Shown: positions 32,312 to 40,659 of the stretch, piece after piece
Layout of the letters: every line of letters starts with the position of its first letter
How positions within the stretch are numbered: the first letter of the stretch is position 1
Origin: Streptomyces sp. Alt3
GTDB lineage: Bacteria > Actinomycetota > Actinomycetes > Streptomycetales > Streptomycetaceae
Direction of reading: 5' to 3'
Assembly: GCF_030719215.1 (NCBI RefSeq)
Contig: NZ_CP120983.1
Location: 1,798,001-1,862,000 of the forward strand
DNA: 64,000 nt
Notes under the pieces: model-generated
Database searches by the model: none
The model's input: only the letters and a program-made list of their open reading frames with translations
What the model was told of the DNA's origin: nothing
Made by a program: the position numbers and the translations under genes

Positions 32312-32980
32312 TCATCGGCCGGGCCGTTCCAGCCCCGTGACCCGCATGGTGATGTTGAGCCGCCCCGAGGCCGGTCCGATGTCCGGGTCACCGGTGCCCT
32401 CCAGGACCTTCGGCACACCGTGGTACGCGAAGCGTGAGGGACCTCCGAGGACGAACAGGTCGCCCGAGGAGAGTTCGACGTCGGTGTACGGCCTGGTTCG
32501 GGTCTCGGTGTTCCCCACGCGGAAGACGCAGGTGTCGCCGATGGACAGGGAGACGACCGGGGCGGACGACCGCTCGTCCTTGTCCTGGTGCATGCCCATC
32601 CTGGCCCGGCCGTCGTAGAAGTTGATCAGCGCGGTGTCCGGGGTGTACTCCTGCGCGGAGGCCTCGTCGCCGTAGGCGGCGAGGACGGCGCGACGGCCCA
32701 GCCGGACCATCCAGTCCGGGAACTCGGCGACCCGCCGGCCGTTCACGTCGTCCGCGGTTCGGGTGTACCTGTACGGCTGCCAGTGCCAGCCGACACACAC
32801 GGTCTGCACGGACATGACGCCACCGCGCGGAAGCCGCGTGTGACGGATGGGTACGGGCCCCATGGCCCAGGCACGGCAGGCCGTCACCAACTCGCGCTGC
32901 TGCGCCGGGGTGAGCCAGTCCGGCACGTGCCAGGCGCCCGGGGCGATCTCCCTGGCGGGGCGCGGGATCAGGGCGTTCAC
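32312..32980 (-). CDS. alkB: AlkB-type DNA dioxygenase
   Basis: A 222-residue 2-oxoglutarate/Fe(II) dioxygenase that removes methyl groups from N1-methyladenine and N3-methylcytosine in DNA. The iron ligands are His131 and Asp133 (MHQDKD) and His187 (AYHGV). The 2-oxoglutarate-binding arginines are Arg207 and Arg213 (RLNITMR). The length is normal for the family. The GTG start has AGGAG ten bases upstream and lies 13 bases after the ogt stop, so the gene is in one operon with ogt and the Ada-AlkA gene. The three neighbouring repair enzymes support the call. Confidence 0.96.
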   Translation of the reverse strand: MNALIPRPAREIAPGAWHVPDWLTPAQQRELVTACRAWAMGPVPIRHTRLPRGGVMSVQTVCVGWHWQPYRYTRTADDVNGRRVAEFPDWMVRLGRRAVLAAYGDEASAQEYTPDTALINFYDGRARMGMHQDKDERSSAPVVSLSIGDTCVFRVGNTETRTRPYTDVELSSGDLFVLGGPSRFAYHGVPKVLEGTGDPDIGPASGRLNITMRVTGLERPGR

Positions 32981-32993
32981 GGCCTGGCTCCTC

Positions 32994-33503
32994 TCAGGCC
33001 GCCCCGTGGCCGTTCTCCAGGTCGAGGAGCAGCTGCTTGCGCTCCAGACCCCCCGCGTAGCCCGTCAGGGCGCCGCTCGCGCCGATCACACGGTGGCAGG
33101 GGCGTACGACCAGGAGCGGGTTGGCGCCGATGGCCGTGCCGACCGAGCGCACGGCCATGCGTGAGGCACCGATCCGTGCCGCGATCTCTCCGTAGCTGAG
33201 CGTGGTGCCGTACGGGATGGCCTCCAGTTCCTGCCACACGCGCCGCTGGAAGTCGGTACCGCGGCCGGCCGTGCGTTCGATGCCGAAGCCGGCCCGGCTG
33301 CCCTCGAAGTACGCGCTCAGTTCGGCGGCGCTCGTGCCGAAGGCCCCGTCGTCCCGCTTCCATCCGTCCTGGACCGTCGCGCCGCCCTTCTGGTCCGGCA
33401 CGGAGAGCGAGGCGAGCGCGGTACCGCCGCGTGCGGTGGCCGACTCCTCGCCCACCAGCAGCAGCTCGCCGAGCGGGCTGTCGATCGTGGTGTAGAGCGT
33501 CAT
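32994..33503 (-). CDS. ogt: Methylated-DNA-[protein]-cysteine S-methyltransferase
   Basis: A 169-residue suicide enzyme that takes the methyl group from O6-methylguanine onto its own cysteine. The active site PCHRV has the acceptor Cys136. Conserved FQRRVWQ (85-91), IPYG (96-99) and TLSYGEIA (101-108) form the DNA-binding helix and arginine-finger region. ATG 33503 gives the usual N-terminus (MTLYTTIDSPLG); longer in-frame codons upstream are shadow of the Ada-AlkA gene. It supplies the O6-methylguanine activity that the neighbouring Ada-AlkA protein lacks. It is 80 bases downstream of that gene and 13 bases upstream of alkB. Confidence 0.96.
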   Translation of the reverse strand: MTLYTTIDSPLGELLLVGEESATARGGTALASLSVPDQKGGATVQDGWKRDDGAFGTSAAELSAYFEGSRAGFGIERTAGRGTDFQRRVWQELEAIPYGTTLSYGEIAARIGASRMAVRSVGTAIGANPLLVVRPCHRVIGASGALTGYAGGLERKQLLLDLENGHGAA

Positions 33504-33583
33504 GGTCAGGGTCCTTCCGGGTTCGTCGTCGTACACGTACAAGGGTGCCGGGTCGCGGGGGTGCGACCGGCGGTATCCGGACG

Positions 33584-35071
33584 TCACGCCGGCGCGGGAC
33601 GGCGCCGGTCCGCGGCAGCCCTCCAGAAGTGGTGCATGGCGTACGTGCGCCAGGGGCGCCAGGTCCCGGTGTCCGCGGCCTCGGCCCCCGCCTGCCGCAT
33701 CCCCGCCCGGACGGCCACATCGCCGGTAAGCAGTACGTCGGGGTCGCCGAGTGCCCGCATGCGGATGTATCCGGCGGTCCAGGGGCCGACACCCGGCAGG
33801 CCCAGGAGGTCCTTCTCGGCCAGGTCCCGGTCGGCGCCCGGGTCCAGGCCGATCCTCCCGTCGGCCAGCGCGGCCGCGACGGCGCGCAGGGTGGCGCGCC
33901 GGGAGCCGGGCATCCCGAGCTCGTCCAGGCCGGCCTCGGCTAGGTCCCCGAGGTCGGGGAACGTACGGGTGAGGGCGCCGCTGGGAACCTTGAGCGGCTG
34001 TCCGTAGGCCGTCACCAGCGCGCTGCCGAGCCGGCGTCCGGCGGCCACGGAGACCTGCCGGCCCAGTACCGCCCGGACGGCCAGTTCGTGGACATCGGCG
34101 GTACCGGGGGCCCGCAGCCCCGGCGACCGGGCGACGAGCGGGGCGAGTGCGGGGTCCGTGCCGAGGCGCTCGGCGACCGCGTCCGGATCGGCGTCCAGGT
34201 CGAAGAGGCGGCGCATCCGCTGGGTCGCGGTCGTCAGGTCGCGCAGGTCCCCGAGGTGCAGCCGGCACTCCAGCCAGCCGTCGCCGGTCCGCTCCCCGAC
34301 CTCGGCGATCCCGGCGCCGTTCGGCAGACGCAGGGTGCGCCGGTAGGTGCGGTCGCCGCGCTCACCCGCGACTTCCTCGATGCCGGTGAGGGCGCGTGCC
34401 GCGAGGTGGTCGAAGATCGCGGCAGCGGCGTAGGGGCCCCGGTGGGCGAGCCGCAGGGGCACTCCGCCGCCTCCGTCGGCGGTGCCGACGCAGCCGTAGC
34501 GGGAGGAGCCGCCGGGCCGGGCGGCGCGCAGCTCTCCGGGGGTGAGGGCGTAGATCTCGCGCACCGTGTCGTTGAACTGCCGCACGCTGGCGAAACCGGC
34601 GGCGAAAGCGATCTCGGCTGCTCCCAGGGTGGTGGTCTGGAGCAGGACCCTGGCGGTGTGGGCCCGCTGGGCGCGGGCGAGGGCGATGGGTCCGGCGCCG
34701 ACCTCGGCGTTCAGCTGGCGCTGGATCTGGCGGGCGCTGTAGCCGAGGCGTGCAGCGAGCCCGGCCACCCCTTCGCGGTCGACGACCCCGTCGCCGATCA
34801 GCCGCATGGCCCGGCCCACCAGGTCGGCGCGCGCGTTCCAGTCGGCGGAGCCGGGCACGGCGTCGGGGCGGCAGCGCCTGCAGGCACGGAATCCGTTGCC
34901 CTGGGCCGCGGCCGCGGTGGGGAAGAACGTCACGTTCCGGCGCTTCGGCGTGGTGGCCGGACAGCTCGGGCGGCAGTAGATCCCGGTCGTGGACACGGCG
35001 AAGAAGAACTCGCCGTCGAACCGGGCGTCGCGGCTGCTCACCGCCTCGTACCTGCTGTCCTCGCTGGTCAT
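33584..35071 (-). CDS. Ada-type methyl sensor / AraC regulator fused to AlkA glycosylase
   Basis: A 495-residue fusion. Residues 1-75 are the Ada zinc domain with Cys33, Cys37, Cys64 and Cys67, which repairs methylphosphotriesters and becomes the inducer form when methylated. About 85-190 is an AraC-type double helix-turn-helix. From about 200 is a 3-methyladenine glycosylase of the AlkA type, with a helix-hairpin-helix (GLPGVGPWTAGYI) and likely catalytic Asp451. The O6-methylguanine domain of E. coli Ada is absent and supplied by ogt next door. Start ATG 35071 is the conventional one, but GGAGG is only one base away, so ATG 35089 is possible. The protein probably activates its own operon (this gene, ogt, alkB). 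Confidence 0.93.
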   Translation of the reverse strand: MTSEDSRYEAVSSRDARFDGEFFFAVSTTGIYCRPSCPATTPKRRNVTFFPTAAAAQGNGFRACRRCRPDAVPGSADWNARADLVGRAMRLIGDGVVDREGVAGLAARLGYSARQIQRQLNAEVGAGPIALARAQRAHTARVLLQTTTLGAAEIAFAAGFASVRQFNDTVREIYALTPGELRAARPGGSSRYGCVGTADGGGGVPLRLAHRGPYAAAAIFDHLAARALTGIEEVAGERGDRTYRRTLRLPNGAGIAEVGERTGDGWLECRLHLGDLRDLTTATQRMRRLFDLDADPDAVAERLGTDPALAPLVARSPGLRAPGTADVHELAVRAVLGRQVSVAAGRRLGSALVTAYGQPLKVPSGALTRTFPDLGDLAEAGLDELGMPGSRRATLRAVAAALADGRIGLDPGADRDLAEKDLLGLPGVGPWTAGYIRMRALGDPDVLLTGDVAVRAGMRQAGAEAADTGTWRPWRTYAMHHFWRAAADRRRPAPA

Positions 35072-35174
35072 GCCTCCAGGGTGCGGCATGGCGCTCAGCC
35101 GTGCTGGCGGATATCGGACACCACGTTCCGGACGACGGCCCACAGCCGGCCACGCCCCGAAGTCCGCCACGAGC

Positions 35175-35242
35175 CACAGTTCACTACGACCCACAGTTCT
35201 CTACAAGCCATAGTTCTCTACGGACAACAGTTCTCTTACATG
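35175..35242. repeat. Four tandem 17-bp direct repeats upstream of furA
   Basis: The core AGTTCTCTAC recurs at 35178, 35195, 35212 and 35229 (the first copy reads TTCAC, the last ends TTA), an exact 17-base period. The array lies between the divergent ada-alkA and furA genes and ends nine bases before the Fur-type palindrome. The function is unknown; iteron-like binding sites for a regulator are the simplest reading. Confidence 0.8.
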
Positions 35243-35250
35243 TCTTTGAT

Positions 35251-35263
35251 TGGAATCATTCCA
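35251..35263 (+). promoter_or_regulatory. Fur-type palindromic operator in the furA promoter
   Basis: TGGAATCATTCCA is a perfect 6-1-6 palindrome, 22 bases before the proposed GTG start of furA. It overlaps the place expected for a -35 element if the transcript begins at the start codon (TTGGAA, 17-base spacer, TTGACT). Autoregulation by FurA binding here is the likely meaning. Confidence 0.65.
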
Positions 35264-35284
35264 GAAAAGTGGTTGACTGCGTAC

Positions 35285-35764
35285 GTGATCGAAACCGAGG
35301 CCACGACCCTCCTGCGCGGAGCGTCATTGCGAGTGACCCGCCCCAGGGTCGCCGTGCTCTCGGCGGTCCACGAGGCCCCGCACTCCGATGCCACTACCCT
35401 CCTCACCCTGGTTCGCACACGCATCGGCGCGGTCTCGACCCAAGCCGTCTACGACGTACTCAGGACGCTCGTCGACGCCGGACTGGCACGGCGGATCGAT
35501 CTGCCGAATTCCGCGGCACGGTACGAGGGCCGGTCCTGGGACAACCATCAGCACGTGGTCTGCCGCTCGTGCGGCACGATCGCCGACGTCGATGTCCCGC
35601 AGGGCGCTCCGCGTCCCGAGACGCCCCGGGATCACGGGTTCACCGTCGACCACGTAGAGGTGACGTACTGGGGCCTGTGCCCCGGATGCCGTGCCGAGCG
35701 GGGTCAGCGGGACCCGGAGTCGGTGCACCGAAGTCTTCACGAAGAGGAGCAGAAAAATTTCTGA
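35285..35764 (+). CDS. furA: Fur-family metalloregulator controlling the adjacent catalase
   Basis: A 159-residue Fur-family repressor. The winged helix spans about 15-85 ([27 protein letters not shown]). The metal region has [10 protein letters not shown] and, near the C-terminus, CPGC, so both Cys-x2-Cys zinc pairs are present. GTG 35285 is chosen because the palindromic operator would otherwise lie inside the gene (ATG 35240); no ribosome site precedes it, so the message is probably leaderless. Its 3' end overlaps the catalase start region. FurA-type proteins next to a catalase act as peroxide-responsive repressors of it. In several Streptomyces the partner is a catalase-peroxidase; here it is a monofunctional catalase. 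Confidence 0.93.
   Translation: MIETEATTLLRGASLRVTRPRVAVLSAVHEAPHSDATTLLTLVRTRIGAVSTQAVYDVLRTLVDAGLARRIDLPNSAARYEGRSWDNHQHVVCRSCGTIADVDVPQGAPRPETPRDHGFTVDHVEVTYWGLCPGCRAERGQRDPESVHRSLHEEEQKNF
35742..35749 (+). promoter_or_regulatory. Ribosome-binding site that decides the catalase start
   Basis: AAGAGGAG lies inside the end of furA and ends seven bases before the ATT codon at 35757. No other in-frame start codon lies between it and the conserved catalase sequence, so it points to ATT as the initiation codon. Confidence 0.7.
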
Positions 35765-37223
35765 CAACACGAAGCCGCTGACCACTGCCGCCGGCGCACC
35801 TGTCGCGAACAACGAGAACGCCGTCACCGCGGGTCCGCGCGGTCCGATGCTGCTCCAGGACGTCTGGTTCCTGGAGAAGCTGGCCCACTTCAGCCGTGAG
35901 GTCATCCCGGAGCGTCGTATGCACGCCAAGGGATCCGGCGCCTTCGGCACGTTCCGGGTGACGCAGGACATCACGCGCTACTCCCGGGCCGCCCTCTTCT
36001 CCGAGGTCGGCAAGGAGACGGAGCTCTTCGCCCGCTTCTCGACCGTGGCCGGTGAGCGCGGCGCGGCCGACGCCGAGCGCGACATCCGTGGTTTCGCCCT
36101 CCGCTTCTACACGGAGGAGGGCAACTGGGACGTCGTCGGCAACAACACGCCGGTGTTCTTCCACCGCGACCCCCACCACTTCCCCGACCTGAACCGCGCC
36201 GTGAAGCGCGACCCGCGCACCAACCTGCGCTCGGCGGAGAACAACTGGGACTTCTGGACCAACCTCCCCGAGGCCCTGCACCAGATCACCATCGTGATGT
36301 CGGACCGTGGCATCCCCGACGGCTACCGTCACATGCACGGGTTCGGTTCGCACACCTACTCGTTCGTCAACGAGAGCAACGAGCGCTTCTGGGTGAAGTT
36401 CCACTTCCGTACGCAGCAGGGCATCAAGAACCTGACCGACGCGGAGGCCGCCGCGGTCGTCGCCGACGACCGTGAGTCCTCGCAGGCGGACCTCTTCGAC
36501 GCCATCGAGCGCGGCGACAACCCGAAGTGGACCTTCTTCATCCAGGTGATGCCGGAGGCGGACGCCGCGACGTACCGCTACCACCCCTTCGACCTGACCA
36601 AGGTCTGGTCGAAGAAGGACTACCCCCTCATCGAGGTCGGCGAGTTCGAGCTCAACCGCAACCCGGAGAACTACTTCGCCGACGTGGAGCAGGCCGCCTT
36701 CACCCCGGCGAACCTCGTTCCCGGCGTGGGCGCCTCGCCCGACCGCATGCTGCAGGGCCGGCTGTTCTCGTACGGTGACGCCGCCCGCTACCGCGTCGGC
36801 GTCAACCACCACCAGATCCCGGTGAACCAGCCCCGTGGCGCGAAGAACGTCAACACCTACCACCGTGACGGCCAGCTGCGCGTGGACGGCAACCAGGGCG
36901 CCGTGCCCGGCTACACCCCGAACAGCTACGGACGCTGGGCGGAGCAGCCGCAGTTCGCGGAGCCGGGCCTGGCGCTCGACGGTGCCGCGGCGGACCGGTT
37001 CGACTACCGCGAGGACGACGACAACTACTTCGAGCAGCCGGGGAACCTGTTCCGGGGGATGACTCCGGAGGAGCAGGACGCCCTGTTCGGCAACACCGCC
37101 CGGGCCATCGACGGTGCCTCGCAGGCCACCATCGAGCGCCACATCGGCCACTGCACGCAGGCCGACCCGGCCTACGGCGAGGGTGTCCGCAAGGCGATCG
37201 AGGCCCTGAAGGCGGCCAAGTAG
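35757..37223 (+). CDS. katA: Monofunctional heme catalase with probable ATT start
   Basis: A 488-residue catalase converting hydrogen peroxide to water and oxygen, of the small-subunit type by length. The distal His56 (RRMHAKG), Asn130 (GNNTPVFF) and the proximal heme ligand Tyr339 ([12 protein letters not shown]) are all present. The conserved N-terminus [15 protein letters not shown] starts right after an ATT codon (35757-35759), seven bases from a strong Shine-Dalgarno sequence. The only other in-frame start, GTG 35691, has no such site and adds 22 residues overlapping furA. The ATT start overlaps the furA stop by eight bases, implying coupled translation in a furA-catalase operon. A 20-bp hairpin terminator follows the gene. 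Confidence 0.95.
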   Translation: MSDNTKPLTTAAGAPVANNENAVTAGPRGPMLLQDVWFLEKLAHFSREVIPERRMHAKGSGAFGTFRVTQDITRYSRAALFSEVGKETELFARFSTVAGERGAADAERDIRGFALRFYTEEGNWDVVGNNTPVFFHRDPHHFPDLNRAVKRDPRTNLRSAENNWDFWTNLPEALHQITIVMSDRGIPDGYRHMHGFGSHTYSFVNESNERFWVKFHFRTQQGIKNLTDAEAAAVVADDRESSQADLFDAIERGDNPKWTFFIQVMPEADAATYRYHPFDLTKVWSKKDYPLIEVGEFELNRNPENYFADVEQAAFTPANLVPGVGASPDRMLQGRLFSYGDAARYRVGVNHHQIPVNQPRGAKNVNTYHRDGQLRVDGNQGAVPGYTPNSYGRWAEQPQFAEPGLALDGAAADRFDYREDDDNYFEQPGNLFRGMTPEEQDALFGNTARAIDGASQATIERHIGHCTQADPAYGEGVRKAIEALKAAK

Positions 37224-37242
37224 GCCCTTTCCGGCCATAGCA

Positions 37243-37285
37243 CACGAGGGGCCCCGGGCGACGTCGTCGCCCGGGGCCCCTCGTG
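37243..37285. terminator. Strong terminator after the catalase gene
   Basis: A perfect 20-base inverted repeat (37243-37262 and 37266-37285, beginning CACGAGGGGC) with a 3-base loop lies 20 bases after the catalase stop. The ankyrin gene ends in the other direction about 75 bases further, so it may serve both. Confidence 0.85.
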
Positions 37286-37360
37286 CCACGTCAGCCGCTC
37301 CCGCGACGGGTCCGGAACGCCTGGACCGGCCCCCCTCCCGGGCCACGCGCGACCACGCGG

Positions 37361-37738
37361 CTACCCGAGCAGGGCCGTCCGCCCGAACATCTCCGCCGTG
37401 GCCCGCGCGCTGGGCGTCCCCGCGTCGAGGTCGGCGCCCGCGTCGACCAGGGCCCCCACGATCGCGTCCTCGCCCTTGAACAGGGCTCCCGCGACGGGTG
37501 ACTGGTCCCGGGCGTTGCGCAGATCGACGTCGGCGCCGCGCCCGATCAGCGCGCGCACCGTCTCCGTGTGCCCGTGGTACGCGGCGAGCATCAGCGCCGT
37601 GTTTCCCTCGTGGTCCTGGACGTCGACCGGCAGACCGTGGTCGAAGAACTCCAGGAGCTCTTCCGTTCGCCCCTGCCGGGCCAGGTCCGTCACGATCACG
37701 ACAAGCTGGTCGGTCTGTTCCTCGGAAAGCGGTTCCAT
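37361..37738 (-). CDS. Small ankyrin-repeat protein convergent with the catalase
   Basis: A 125-residue cytoplasmic protein with about two clear ankyrin repeats: GNTALMLAAYHGHTETVRAL (45-64) with GADVDLRN, and SPVAGALFKGEDAIVGALVD with GADLDAG. A helical N-terminal cap (1-40) precedes them. ATG 37738 has no ribosome site, but TAATAT lies six bases upstream on the minus strand, so the message looks leaderless. Ankyrin proteins next to catalases are known in other bacteria (for example Pseudomonas AnkB next to KatB, which needs it for full activity). A supporting role for the catalase here is an inference from position. Confidence 0.9.
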   Translation of the reverse strand: MEPLSEEQTDQLVVIVTDLARQGRTEELLEFFDHGLPVDVQDHEGNTALMLAAYHGHTETVRALIGRGADVDLRNARDQSPVAGALFKGEDAIVGALVDAGADLDAGTPSARATAEMFGRTALLG

Positions 37739-37940
37739 ACCGCCATATTAGGCGGGCACCCCTCAAACCAGTCGGGCAGCGCGATACGCATCACAACGTC
37801 CGTCGTGTCTGAACTTCACGGGAACTCCAGCGAAATGGCACGTGTGTGGATATCGTGCACCGAGCGAGGGCGCATCCGTCTGTCCATGGGATCGGCGGAT
37901 GCGTCCCGTTTGTGGGGATGCAACTGTGGCTGGGGGGTTC

Positions 37941-39488
37941 ATGGGGCATGTCGAAATACCTGAATCGGATATATCCGGGCCTGTCGGGCTGGCGGGGGCA
38001 CCACGACCGCGTACCGCAGCCTCCCGGAATCACGGGGTGGCTCCCGGGCGCGTGTGGAGAGCCCCGACGACAGTGCAGCGCGACCACGCGGAGAGACCTC
38101 GGGCGAGGCACCGGCCCGATCCGCGTGTGCCCTTCCTCGTCCTGACGGATCTGGTGGGTATGGGGGTACCCACCTGGCTCGTGCTGCGGGCCGGTGACCA
38201 GCCGGGACCGGGGGCCGCCGCGGCGTCGGCGGCGCTGGTGTGGGCCGGAGTGCGTGCGGCGCGCGGCCGGTACGCGCGCCCGCTGCCCGGGGAGTCCTCC
38301 GGGGGCCCGTACGCGCACTTCGGGGACTGGCTGGCGCTCATCGGGGTGCTGGCCGTGCTGCTGGCCGTCACGGGCGGGGGCCTCGACCCGGCGACCGCGG
38401 TCGCGGCGCTGGTGCCCGGCCTGGCCCTGGCGGTCCTCGTGGGGACCGTCGGCCGGCTGCGGACCACGGGGGGCAGGCGCGCGCGCCGGGTCCTTGTGGT
38501 CGGCGAGGCGGCGGGTCTGGACCGGGCGGTGAATCTGCTCAACTCCCGCAAGGGGCACCCGTACACGGCCGTCGCGGTGGTACCGGTGGGTCCGGCGGCG
38601 CCGGACTGCGGGACCCCGGCGCCGGGCCGGCTGGCGCCCGAGCCGGCCGACGACGACGTGTCCACGGTGCTGGGCGGCGCCTTCGCCCATGACGCGGATC
38701 TCGTGCTCGTCGCGCCCGGGCCTCAGCTGGACGACGACCGGATGCGCAGGCTGGCATGGGGTCTGCACGACGGCGGCCTCGCCCTCTGCGTGCTCTCGGA
38801 GCTGTCGGGGGTCGCCGCGGCGCGGGTGCGGCCGGCGTCCGCGGCCGGACTGACACTGCTGCACGTCGCACCGCCGCTGCGGCACGGTCCGCAGGCCCTG
38901 CTCAAGACCGCGCTGGACCGGACCGGTGCCGCACTCGGCCTGCTGGCGCTCGCCCCGCTGTTCTTCGGGGTCGCGCTGGCGGTCCGCCTCTCGTCTCCCG
39001 GCCCCGTGTTCCACCGCCAGACCCGTCACGGCCGCCACAACAGGCCTTTCACCATGTGGAAGTTCCGCACGATGGTGGCCGATGCGGAGGCCCGCAGGGA
39101 GGAGCTCTCGGCAGCGAACGAGAGCGAGGGGCCGATGTTCAAGATGCGCCGCGATCCGCGGGTGACCCGGATCGGCCATGCCCTGCGCCGGACGTCCCTG
39201 GACGAGCTCCCGCAGCTCCTCAACGTGCTGCGGGGTGACATGTCCCTGGTAGGCCCGCGTCCGCCCCTGCCGGACGAGGTGTCGCGCTACGACGAGCGCG
39301 AGCTGCGGCGGCTGGCCGTGCGGCCGGGCCTGACCGGTCTGTGGCAGGTCAGCGGACGGTCGGACCTGTCCTGGCAGGAGACGGTCTCGCTGGACCTCTG
39401 GTACGTCGACAACTGGTCGGTGGCGACGGACATGGGGCTGCTCGCCCGGACGGTACGCGCCGTCACCGACGGCCGGGGAGCGTACTGA
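37941..39488 (+). CDS. Polyprenyl-phosphate sugar-1-phosphate transferase, glycan priming enzyme
   Basis: A 515-residue membrane protein that starts exopolysaccharide repeat units by moving a sugar-1-phosphate from a nucleotide sugar to undecaprenyl phosphate. ATG 37941 follows GGGGGG by about four bases; an upstream frame from 37842 is rejected. Four hydrophobic segments (about residues 60-185) precede a variable Rossmann-like domain. Another membrane segment (TGAALGLLALAPLFFGVALA) leads into the catalytic domain with WKFRTMV, DELPQLLNVLRGDMSLVGPRP and RPGLTGLWQVSGR, the signature of the WcaJ/CpsE type. It is the first gene of the glycan region. A small 8-bp hairpin (37871-37878 with 37896-37903) lies in its upstream region. 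Confidence 0.95.
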   Translation: MGHVEIPESDISGPVGLAGAPRPRTAASRNHGVAPGRVWRAPTTVQRDHAERPRARHRPDPRVPFLVLTDLVGMGVPTWLVLRAGDQPGPGAAAASAALVWAGVRAARGRYARPLPGESSGGPYAHFGDWLALIGVLAVLLAVTGGGLDPATAVAALVPGLALAVLVGTVGRLRTTGGRRARRVLVVGEAAGLDRAVNLLNSRKGHPYTAVAVVPVGPAAPDCGTPAPGRLAPEPADDDVSTVLGGAFAHDADLVLVAPGPQLDDDRMRRLAWGLHDGGLALCVLSELSGVAAARVRPASAAGLTLLHVAPPLRHGPQALLKTALDRTGAALGLLALAPLFFGVALAVRLSSPGPVFHRQTRHGRHNRPFTMWKFRTMVADAEARREELSAANESEGPMFKMRRDPRVTRIGHALRRTSLDELPQLLNVLRGDMSLVGPRPPLPDEVSRYDERELRRLAVRPGLTGLWQVSGRSDLSWQETVSLDLWYVDNWSVATDMGLLARTVRAVTDGRGAY

Positions 39489-39560
39489 GACGTGGTGGGG
39501 GGTCACGAGGGGGGCCGCGTGCACGGGATCAGGACGGGCCGCGGCCGTCCGGCCGGGCGG

Positions 39561-40544
39561 TCAGCCCTGAGGGGCCTGCCGGCCGAGCCACCAGGCGTAG
39601 GTGCGGGCGATGCCGTCCCGCAGCGGAATCTGCGGCTTGAAACCGAGGGAGGCGAGCCGGGACACGTCGAGGAGCTTGCGCGGGGTGCCGTCGGGCTTGG
39701 TGGTGTCCCAGACGATGCGGCCCTGATATTCCGTCACCTCCTTGACCGTTTCGGCGAGTTCGCGGATGGCGAGGTCCTCGCCGCAGCCGACGTTGACCGG
39801 CTCGGCGTCGTCGTACACCTCCAGCAGTCGCACACAGGCGGCGGCGAGGTCGTCGACGTGGAGGAACTCGCGCCGGGGGCTGCCGGAACCCCACAGGGTG
39901 ACCTCGCCGGCGCCGTCCCGCTTCGCCTCGTGGAAGCGGCGGATCAGGGCGGGCAGCACGTGCGAGGTCTCCAGGTCGAAGTTGTCCCCGGGGCCGTAGA
40001 GGTTGGTGGGCATGGCACTGATGTACGAGGCGCCGTACTGCCGGCGGTAGGACTGGACCTGCACGATTCCGGCGATCTTGGCCAGCGCGTACGCCTCGTT
40101 GGTCGGTTCGAGCGGGCCGGTGAGCAGGGCGCTCTCGGGGATCGGCTGGGGGGCGTGCTTGGGATAGATGCACGACGAGCCGAGGAGGAGGAGGCGCTGG
40201 ACGCCGGCCGCGTGGGCGCCCGCGACCACGGCGAGCTGGATCCGGAGGTTGTCCTCCAGGAACTGGACCGGACTGGTGCTGTTGGCCATGATCCCGCCCA
40301 CCTTGGCGGCGGCCAGCACCACCGCGTCGGGACGGGTCTCACGCAGGAACGCCTCGGTCGGCGCGGACTCGCGCAGGTCGAGCTCGTCCCGGCCGCGGGT
40401 GATCACCTCATGGCCGTCGGCGGTGAGGCGGCGCACCAGCGCCGATCCGACGAGGCCGCGGTGGCCCGCGACGAATATGCGGGCGCCCGGGCGAAGCAGG
40501 GGGCGGGTGGATTCCTGGGCCGGGCCCGGAGTCTCAGTCGTCAT
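39561..40544 (-). CDS. fcl: GDP-L-fucose synthase
   Basis: A 327-residue short-chain dehydrogenase/reductase that epimerises and reduces GDP-4-keto-6-deoxymannose to GDP-L-fucose with NADPH. The nucleotide site is GHRGLVG (27-33). The catalytic Ser lies in LGSSCIYP (121-128) and Tyr152-x3-Lys156 in AYALAK. The AAAKVGGI and PTNLYGPGDNFD segments are typical of the family. ATG 40544 is chosen over 40598 because the extra 18 residues are unconserved. It is divergent from gmd, which makes its substrate, with a 12-bp palindrome between them. Confidence 0.96.
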   Translation of the reverse strand: MTTETPGPAQESTRPLLRPGARIFVAGHRGLVGSALVRRLTADGHEVITRGRDELDLRESAPTEAFLRETRPDAVVLAAAKVGGIMANSTSPVQFLEDNLRIQLAVVAGAHAAGVQRLLLLGSSCIYPKHAPQPIPESALLTGPLEPTNEAYALAKIAGIVQVQSYRRQYGASYISAMPTNLYGPGDNFDLETSHVLPALIRRFHEAKRDGAGEVTLWGSGSPRREFLHVDDLAAACVRLLEVYDDAEPVNVGCGEDLAIRELAETVKEVTEYQGRIVWDTTKPDGTPRKLLDVSRLASLGFKPQIPLRDGIARTYAWWLGRQAPQG

Positions 40545-40605
40545 GGCTCGGATTGTGCCAGCAGCACGGCATCGGGGTGACCCTTTGCCGCATTCCACTC
40601 AGATC

Positions 40606-40617
40606 CCGAAATTTCGG
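40606..40617. promoter_or_regulatory. Palindrome in the divergent fcl/gmd promoter region
   Basis: CCGAAATTTCGG is a perfect 12-base palindrome in the 115-base space between the two GDP-fucose genes. It could be an operator serving both directions; the regulator is unknown. Confidence 0.4.
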
Positions 40618-40659
40618 TGACACAAACCGCCCCAAGGGCGACCACAGAAGGGGGGAGTC

